Positions 58,369 to 64,000 of a stretch of 64,000 nucleotides of DNA are shown piece by piece (positions within the stretch are counted from its first letter, which is position 1; each line of letters opens with the position of its first letter). The DNA is taken from the NCBI GenBank assembly GCA_026004655.1, contig BPJO01000002.1:186001-250000 (forward strand), written 5' to 3'. Source of the stretch: Phycisphaerae bacterium. Its GTDB lineage: Bacteria; Planctomycetota; Phycisphaerae; Tepidisphaerales; Tepidisphaeraceae. The position numbers were made by a program, and so were the translations under genes. The notes under the pieces were generated by a model. That model was not told where the DNA came from and did no database searches. It saw only the letters and a program-made list of their open reading frames with translations.

Positions 58369-59778
58369 TCAGACCACGCCCGCTATGCCGGTTTCGATTG
58401 GCGCACTGACGTATTCCCGGGGGTCGGTCACATATCCGGTCAGCGCAGAGGCGGCTACGGTCAGAGGTGACGCCAGATAGACGCCTGCCCGTTTATCGCC
58501 CATTCGACCAGGAAAATTGCGGTTGGTGGTGCTGATGCATTGAAGCGGTTCGTTTAACCGACCGAAGGTGTCGCTGGGACCTCCAAGACAGGCGGCACAC
58601 CCGCTCGGACCAACGAAGCACCCGGCTTCGAGCAGGACCTGTTCGATACTTTTTTCATTCGGTCCCTTGGGTTGTCCTTTGAGATTCAGCGTTTTCATGT
58701 CCTGATGGACTTCGGTCGATCCAGGGACCACATACGTGGGGATCTTGACCTTGTTACCTACCAGGATGTTGGCGGCAAAGATCATGTCGGTGATTTTCCC
58801 ACCGGTACACGAACCAATATAAGCCCGGTCGAGTTTGACACCCGAACAGTTCCGGGCGGTGTCCTTGTTGTCAGGGGAGTGAGGTTTGGCAACCATGGGT
58901 TCCATGGTGCTCAGGTCCCATTCGTATTCCGCGAAATATCGGGCATCGGGGTCTTCGACCGGGACTTCCCAATTCGGGAGGTTGGACCTTTTTCGGACGT
59001 AAGCCAGTGTTTTTTCGTCCACATCACAGATTCCGTTTTTTCCACCGGCCTCGATCGCCATGTTGGTGAGTGTCATACGGTCTTCGAGCGTTAATGAAGC
59101 GATTCCTTCGCCGGTGAAATACATGCTACGATAAGTGGCGCCATCGACTCCGATTTCCCCGATAACCGCCAGGATCAGGTCCTTGGCCGTGAGATAAGGG
59201 GGGATTTCACCCCGGAAAGTGAACTTCATGGTCGGGGGGACTTTCAACCAGGTTTTACCCGTTCCGAGTGTAAATGCGGCATCCGTATTCCCGACGCCGG
59301 TGGCAAACATCCCGAACGCCCCGGCTGTACAGGTGTGCGAGTCGGTTCCGAGCATGATCTCACCGGGACGAACGTGCCCTTCTTCCGGTAAGGCTTTGTG
59401 ACAAACGCCTTTGTAATTCGTCTTGGTCGGATCCTTGTAAGGGCTGGGCATGCCCGGGTTGAGGGTAACAAACTCCGGATCGTAGTAGTACTTCAATCCC
59501 TGTTCTTTCACAAAATCACGAAGGATTTGTACATTTCGATGGCATTTTTCGTCGGCAGTGAAGATGTAGTGGTCCGGAATCACGACCACACGGTTTTTAT
59601 CCCAGACCCGGGCCTGACGACCGAACTTTTCATAAAAAATACCGATCGTGCCGGGTCCGCACACGTCGTGAGTCATGAGAATATCGACGTTGACCCACAC
59701 ATTCTCACCGGGCTCGACACGGGCGCGCCCGGAATGCTTTGCCAGAATCTGTTCGGTCATCGTCATACCAGCCATCAA
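58369..59778 (-). CDS. leuC: 3-isopropylmalate dehydratase large subunit (aconitase family)
   Basis: MTEQILAKHSGRARVEPGENVWVNVDILMTHDVCGPGTIGIF...GTDSHTCTAGAFGMFATGVGNTDAA...YIGSCTGGKITDM...GPSGCAACLGGPSDTFGRLNEPLQCISTTNRNFPGRMG. Confidence 0.93.
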   Translation of the reverse strand: MMAGMTMTEQILAKHSGRARVEPGENVWVNVDILMTHDVCGPGTIGIFYEKFGRQARVWDKNRVVVIPDHYIFTADEKCHRNVQILRDFVKEQGLKYYYDPEFVTLNPGMPSPYKDPTKTNYKGVCHKALPEEGHVRPGEIMLGTDSHTCTAGAFGMFATGVGNTDAAFTLGTGKTWLKVPPTMKFTFRGEIPPYLTAKDLILAVIGEIGVDGATYRSMYFTGEGIASLTLEDRMTLTNMAIEAGGKNGICDVDEKTLAYVRKRSNLPNWEVPVEDPDARYFAEYEWDLSTMEPMVAKPHSPDNKDTARNCSGVKLDRAYIGSCTGGKITDMIFAANILVGNKVKIPTYVVPGSTEVHQDMKTLNLKGQPKGPNEKSIEQVLLEAGCFVGPSGCAACLGGPSDTFGRLNEPLQCISTTNRNFPGRMGDKRAGVYLASPLTVAASALTGYVTDPREYVSAPIETGIAGVV

Positions 59779-59914
59779 CGTCTCCTATAGAAATAAAAAC
59801 CTTAACGCGATTGTATCACTATTACCGGGGAGTTTCTATCCAGCGGGTCTGGACTATTATTTATCCTCTCTTGAGTCGGGATCGATTCCGTCGCCCAATC
59901 CCGTGGGAAGTTCG

Positions 59915-61195
59915 TCAAACCCGATTTCTTACCAATTCACTGAACCGCTGACCCCGGTACTCGAAATTAGGAAATTGATCATAACTGGACGTACCGGGTG
60001 ACAACAGGATGACATCCCCGGGACGAGCCAGCTCGACGGCTTTGGACACCGCTTGCTCCAGTGTTTGGACAAACTCCGCGTTGGGACATTTCCTGGCCAG
60101 ATCTTCTCCGATTTGCCCGATGGTCAAAACCCGTTTACACCGCTGGGCAAGGTGCTGGCACATCGCGTCCCAGTTTAACCCTTCTTTCCTGGCCCCACCG
60201 ATGATCTGAATAACGGTTTGAGGTTCGAAAGAATCACAGGCGATCATAGCGGCTTGAGGAATGGTCGCGATCGAGTCGTTATAAAACCGAACCCCGTTGG
60301 ATTCGTGTACCAGCTCGAGCCGGTGTGGTAACCCCCGAAACTGTCGGATCGCCCGTTGTGCAGACTCAAAGTCCAAACCCGATGCCAGAAACGCGGCTTG
60401 GGCGTTTTGCTGGTTGTGCTCTCCCGGGAGCGAAAGCTCAAACCGGGGAAGGGTCGGGTCAGGATACGACAACACCGTGACGCCGGGGTTTACGGGGAAA
60501 GAAGCGGATACGGGGTCGGTTCTTCGGATCAACGTGCTTCCGGGATGTTGATATCGACTGATATTCCGTTTGGCGTCGATGTACGCCTGTTCTGATCCGT
60601 GCCAGTCCAAGTGGTCCTGTCCCAGCATAGTCACGACCGCCCGCAGTGGGGACCATGCCTGTTCTCCGAGGTAATGGAGCATGAAGCTTGATAATTCCAG
60701 AACGACTTTTGATGCTTCGGTAATCCGGGGCAGGTCAAATAAGAGGGATTTTCCTATATTTCCGCCCAGAAATGTAGGAAAATGGGGCTGAAGCATCTCG
60801 GCAATCAGACGCGATGTGGTCGATTTCCCCTTTGTCCCGGTCACGCCGATCACCGGTGCAGGGCATCGTTGTACGAAGAGATAGATTTCGGTGGTCACCG
60901 GAACCCCACGGTCTCTCGCAGCCAACAAAAACTCGTGATCCGGTTTGACGGCCGGAGAAGTGACTACGCAATCGGTGTCCGTGAAGTCGTGAACACACTG
61001 TTGATCGATTCCCAGACGAAACTCAACGGGCAACCCCTGAAGCTGACGGACCGAATCAGAAAGTTTTTGCGCGTCATCCCGGTCGGTGACCAGGACTTTG
61101 GCGCCTTGCTGGCAAAGCCATCGCGCAACGGCGATCCCACCCCCGAATCGTCCAAGTCCCAAGACCGTCACCCGTTTATTTTTCCAGTCTTTCAT
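59915..61195 (-). CDS. murD: UDP-N-acetylmuramoyl-L-alanine--D-glutamate ligase
   Basis: RVTVLGLGRFGGGIAVARWLCQQGAKVLVTDRD...VIGVTGTKGKSTTSRLIAEML...LGGNIGKSLL...LELSSFMLHYL...LGQDHLDWHGS...NDSIATIPQAAMIA. Confidence 0.94.
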   Translation of the reverse strand: MKDWKNKRVTVLGLGRFGGGIAVARWLCQQGAKVLVTDRDDAQKLSDSVRQLQGLPVEFRLGIDQQCVHDFTDTDCVVTSPAVKPDHEFLLAARDRGVPVTTEIYLFVQRCPAPVIGVTGTKGKSTTSRLIAEMLQPHFPTFLGGNIGKSLLFDLPRITEASKVVLELSSFMLHYLGEQAWSPLRAVVTMLGQDHLDWHGSEQAYIDAKRNISRYQHPGSTLIRRTDPVSASFPVNPGVTVLSYPDPTLPRFELSLPGEHNQQNAQAAFLASGLDFESAQRAIRQFRGLPHRLELVHESNGVRFYNDSIATIPQAAMIACDSFEPQTVIQIIGGARKEGLNWDAMCQHLAQRCKRVLTIGQIGEDLARKCPNAEFVQTLEQAVSKAVELARPGDVILLSPGTSSYDQFPNFEYRGQRFSELVRNRV

Positions 61196-61213
61196 GACAG
61201 GCTCTGCTCAAAA

Positions 61214-62134
61214 TCACGACGACTTTCCAACGACCGACCGTATGTCCGATACCATGGTATCTAAAGCTCGTCGAACCGAATCCCGCCACGATTCGCCTTC
61301 CCGTCGTTTGGGATACAGGAGACTCCGACTCGCACTGACGACCGCGCCCAAACCATCAGAATCAAAGGCTGAACGGGTCATTTCTCCCGTTGCCCCCTGA
61401 GTCCCGTAACCGGGTAACAGGAAAAAACTGTTAGGCAACCTCTTTCTCAGACTCGACATCGTATGAGTCTGTGTCGCGCCGACCACAGCCCCGAGATTGC
61501 TGTAACCGTAACGACCCATCAAATGTCCGCTACTGGCGATCGGTTGCAATGTGTCCGCAATCAGCTCACTAAAAGTCCGACCGTCGTCGGTCAGACGGTC
61601 CTGTAAGTCGCGGGAACCGGGGTTGCTGGTCCGGACCAGCACGAAAACACCTTTTCCTTCATCCTTGCACACCTGCAAAAACGGATCTATCGCGTCCAGA
61701 CCCAGGAACGGATTAATCGTTACCGCATCCGGAACAGCCACGTCATCCGAATCATGAAACTCGATCTCGGCTAAATGCCCGGCAGCATACGCATCACTGG
61801 TCGAACCAATATCTCCCCGTTTGATGTCACCGATCACCAAAAGCCCTCGCGATTGGGCTTCCCGAACCAGTTCGTAATACGCCCGGACCCCTTCCCATAA
61901 AAACTGCTCAAAATAGGCGATCTGAAACTTCACGATCGGCACCACCGGTGCGACGACCTCCAACACACCTGTGCAAAATGCGTGCAACGCGTCCACACAG
62001 GCGTCGAGATCCCGATGATCTTTGGGTTGCAGCTCAACCGGAAAGGCCTCGAGCATGGGGTCCAATCCCACACAGATGGGCGGTCGTCCAGTTCGGATGG
62101 CATCAATCAACCGATCAACAAAAACTTCACTCAT
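61214..62134 (-). CDS. pyrF: Orotidine 5'-phosphate decarboxylase (type 2-like)
   Basis: PPICVGLDPMLEAFP...VVPIVKFQIAYFEQFLWEGVRAYYELVREAQSRGLLVIGDIKRGDIGSTSDAYAAGHL...TINPFLGLDAIDPFL...LLPGYGTQGAT. Confidence 0.95.
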   Translation of the reverse strand: MSEVFVDRLIDAIRTGRPPICVGLDPMLEAFPVELQPKDHRDLDACVDALHAFCTGVLEVVAPVVPIVKFQIAYFEQFLWEGVRAYYELVREAQSRGLLVIGDIKRGDIGSTSDAYAAGHLAEIEFHDSDDVAVPDAVTINPFLGLDAIDPFLQVCKDEGKGVFVLVRTSNPGSRDLQDRLTDDGRTFSELIADTLQPIASSGHLMGRYGYSNLGAVVGATQTHTMSSLRKRLPNSFFLLPGYGTQGATGEMTRSAFDSDGLGAVVSASRSLLYPKRREGESWRDSVRRALDTMVSDIRSVVGKSS

Positions 62135-62301
62135 GGTTCAGAGCATATACCGTCCAACTTTTTTACCAAAGTCGCCCGTTATTCGTTCAGGTCTTTCGCA
62201 AACGAAGCCGACCGTTGGGGTACAGGATTGTCCCTCATAGACTTGCGACCTATTCGTTGATGATGTGGAAAAACATCCCTCTTGGCTTGACATAATAAAA
62301 A

Positions 62302-62315
62302 TATATCATAATATA
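62302..62315. promoter_or_regulatory. AT-rich near-palindrome in PadR promoter
   Basis: TATATCATAATATA downstream of TTGACA at 62287-62292. Confidence 0.4.
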
Positions 62316-62337
62316 AAAATACATAAAAAAATTTGTT

Positions 62338-62898
62338 ATGAAACATCGTCATGACAATGACAGGAATTCTTCCTTCGGCCACGGCCACGGCCACGGACAC
62401 GGAAAACATCGCCACTGGGACGAGGAAGCGTGGTCTCGAACGGGAATAGGAAGGGTTTTGCAATCACGAGATCTTCGGTTGTTGGTTTTGCACTTTATTT
62501 CTGATTCTCCAAAGCATGGTTATCAAATCATTCGCCGGATCGAAGAATTGACCGGTGGTGCCTATTCCCCGAGTCCGGGAATGGTGTATCCGACATTAAC
62601 CTTGCTGGAGGAAATGGGGCACGCAACGACTAAAACCGATGGGGTACGCAAACTCTATGAAATTACAGAAACAGGTCGGGATGAGCTTCAGGTCCACCAG
62701 AAAATGCTGGAGGAAGTCCTCCAACGAATCGAACGAATCGAAACCCAACACGCTCAAGACCGGTATCCTCCGGTCATTCGGGCGATAGAAAATCTCAAAA
62801 TGGCGCTGAAATTACGACGCGGACAATGGACTTCAGAACAATTGGATCAAGTCGTTGAAATTCTCGATGAGGCAGTGAGACGAATTGAACGGTTGTAA
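62338..62898 (+). CDS. PadR family transcriptional regulator with His-rich N-terminus
   Basis: MKHRHDNDRNSSFGHGHGHGHGKHRHWDEE then RDLRLLVLHFISDSPKHGYQIIRRIEELTGGAYSPSPGMVYPTLTLLEEMGHATTKTDGVRKLYEITETGRDEL. Confidence 0.92.
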   Translation: MKHRHDNDRNSSFGHGHGHGHGKHRHWDEEAWSRTGIGRVLQSRDLRLLVLHFISDSPKHGYQIIRRIEELTGGAYSPSPGMVYPTLTLLEEMGHATTKTDGVRKLYEITETGRDELQVHQKMLEEVLQRIERIETQHAQDRYPPVIRAIENLKMALKLRRGQWTSEQLDQVVEILDEAVRRIERL

Positions 62899-62934
62899 AC
62901 CCCCCTGTAACACTTAACTACTTTCGGAGTAAAC

Positions 62935-63504
62935 ATGATACCCATGCCCCCGGCGTTGTCCCGTCAGATTGATGAAACAGAACGATTGGCTCCTTCTCGT
63001 GGCGATGCCATGCAGATTTCTCGAGAGCAGGGCCAACTGTTAGCCTCGATTGCGCTTGCACTTGACGCTAAAAGGGTCATTGAAGTAGGGACCAGTTATG
63101 GTTTTTCCGGATTGTGGTGGTTATCGGCATTGTCCCTCACTAATGGGCATCTGGTGACGATTGACGTGTCGGAGAAAAAATACCGTCAAGCAAGCCGCAC
63201 CTTTCAAGACGCAGGTGTTCTGGATCGGGTGAGTCTTCATCTAGGACGAGGAATAGATGTGATTCCGACGATTGAAGGGACGTTTGATATCGCGTTTATA
63301 GATGCGGACAAACCGGCCACTCAGGAGTACTTTAATTTGCTTTGGCCTCGCATTCGGCGGGGCGGGGCAATTGTTACGGATAATGTTTTATCCCATCAAC
63401 AGGAGATGGGAAATTATCTGAACTCAATTCGGTCTCGGGAAGACGCACACAGTGTAACCATCCCGATCCGGGCTGGACTGGAGTGGACGCTCAAAATAGC
63501 ATGA
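62935..63504 (+). CDS. SAM-dependent O-methyltransferase (catechol/caffeoyl-CoA OMT family)
   Basis: QGQLLASIALALDAKRVIEVGTSYGFSGLWWLSAL...HLVTIDVSEKKYRQASRTFQDAGV...FDIAFIDADKPATQEYFNLLWPRIRRGGAIVTDNVL. Confidence 0.9.
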   Translation: MIPMPPALSRQIDETERLAPSRGDAMQISREQGQLLASIALALDAKRVIEVGTSYGFSGLWWLSALSLTNGHLVTIDVSEKKYRQASRTFQDAGVLDRVSLHLGRGIDVIPTIEGTFDIAFIDADKPATQEYFNLLWPRIRRGGAIVTDNVLSHQQEMGNYLNSIRSREDAHSVTIPIRAGLEWTLKIA

Positions 63505-63551
63505 CTCACTTTTCGACCGCACGATTTGTAAAACGCGTTCTTAAAAGCAGA

Positions 63552-64000
63552 TCATGAGTGCGGACAATGAGTCAGAGGACGAATCCGTCGGCTCAGAATG
63601 ATGACGGTTCCCATCCATAACAACGACATAGTGGTAGGTTCGGGAACAATAGTACCTGAATGGATGGTAAAATTATCAAAATACGCGTCACCGGACTGGG
63701 TTTGAAATCCGTCACCCCGACCGCCGAAAGAGATCAAAAGTTCCGATGCGTTCCAAACCCCTCGAACCGTATTGTGGAGGGAATAGGACGTGCCCCCGAC
63801 CCGTTGAAGAGAGAGAATGTCGCTGGACGCGTTGTAGAGGATTCGAAAGGTCCCCGGGTTCGGATCAATCCCTGACGCATCCAAAAATGAAACATCATCC
63901 GTACGGTGTCCGATCGCCACACCGGTGATTGTCACCGGAGAACTCAAAATGCTGATACGTTGGTAGAAGAACCCAATAGCTGCGGAGTCGGTTCCATCCA
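63552..64000 (-). CDS. PEP-CTERM sorting domain protein, partial at right edge
   Basis: Minus frame stays open to 64000 (...DGTDSAAIGFFYQRISILSSPVTITG...); C-term VPEPTTMSLLWMGTVIILSRRIRPLTH. Confidence 0.8.
   Translation of the reverse strand, partial: DGTDSAAIGFFYQRISILSSPVTITGVAIGHRTDDVSFLDASGIDPNPGTFRILYNASSDILSLQRVGGTSYSLHNTVRGVWNASELLISFGGRGDGFQTQSGDAYFDNFTIHSGTIVPEPTTMSLLWMGTVIILSRRIRPLTHCPHS

Noticed and set aside
58369-59778. leuC without an adjacent leuD
   Set aside because: Subunit genes are often separated; not informative without the rest of the genome.
1-64000. CRISPR arrays, toxin-antitoxin or defence islands
   Set aside because: No regularly spaced repeats, Cas, restriction-modification or recognisable defence genes seen on either strand.

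Overview
The window reads as ordinary chromosome from a Gram-negative bacterium, most likely Planctomycetota/Phycisphaerae-like. Supporting signs are PEP-CTERM proteins, H-X9-DG-type pseudopilins, a TPR-rich secretin and LPS genes. Core genes recognised: lpxB, rpsT, glyS (homodimeric type), rny, lysA, gmhA, hflX, a xerC/D-type recombinase, leuC, murD and pyrF. I see no CRISPR array, tRNA, rRNA, prophage or IS element. Most interesting items: (1) an operon of an ABC exporter with an N-terminal regulatory-like extension and zinc ribbon, a DinB-family protein and a DUF1854 protein; (2) a sigma-70-family factor with a long N-terminal extension carrying HTH-like segments and apparently lacking region 3; (3) an orphan, promoter- and terminator-bounded structured RNA at about 6685-6830; (4) a GntR/LacI-type regulator divergent from a LamG PEP-CTERM gene, with matching TGGTWC direct-repeat operators placed identically in both promoters; (5) a hybrid histidine kinase with a degenerate ethylene-receptor-like membrane domain; (6) similar small GC hairpins just upstream of the RBS of several exported-protein genes; (7) a His-rich PadR regulator with an O-methyltransferase; (8) two genes (acyltransferase 3, PIG-L/BshB-like) each broken by an apparent single extra base. 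Assignments come from reading the translated ORFs. No database search was run.
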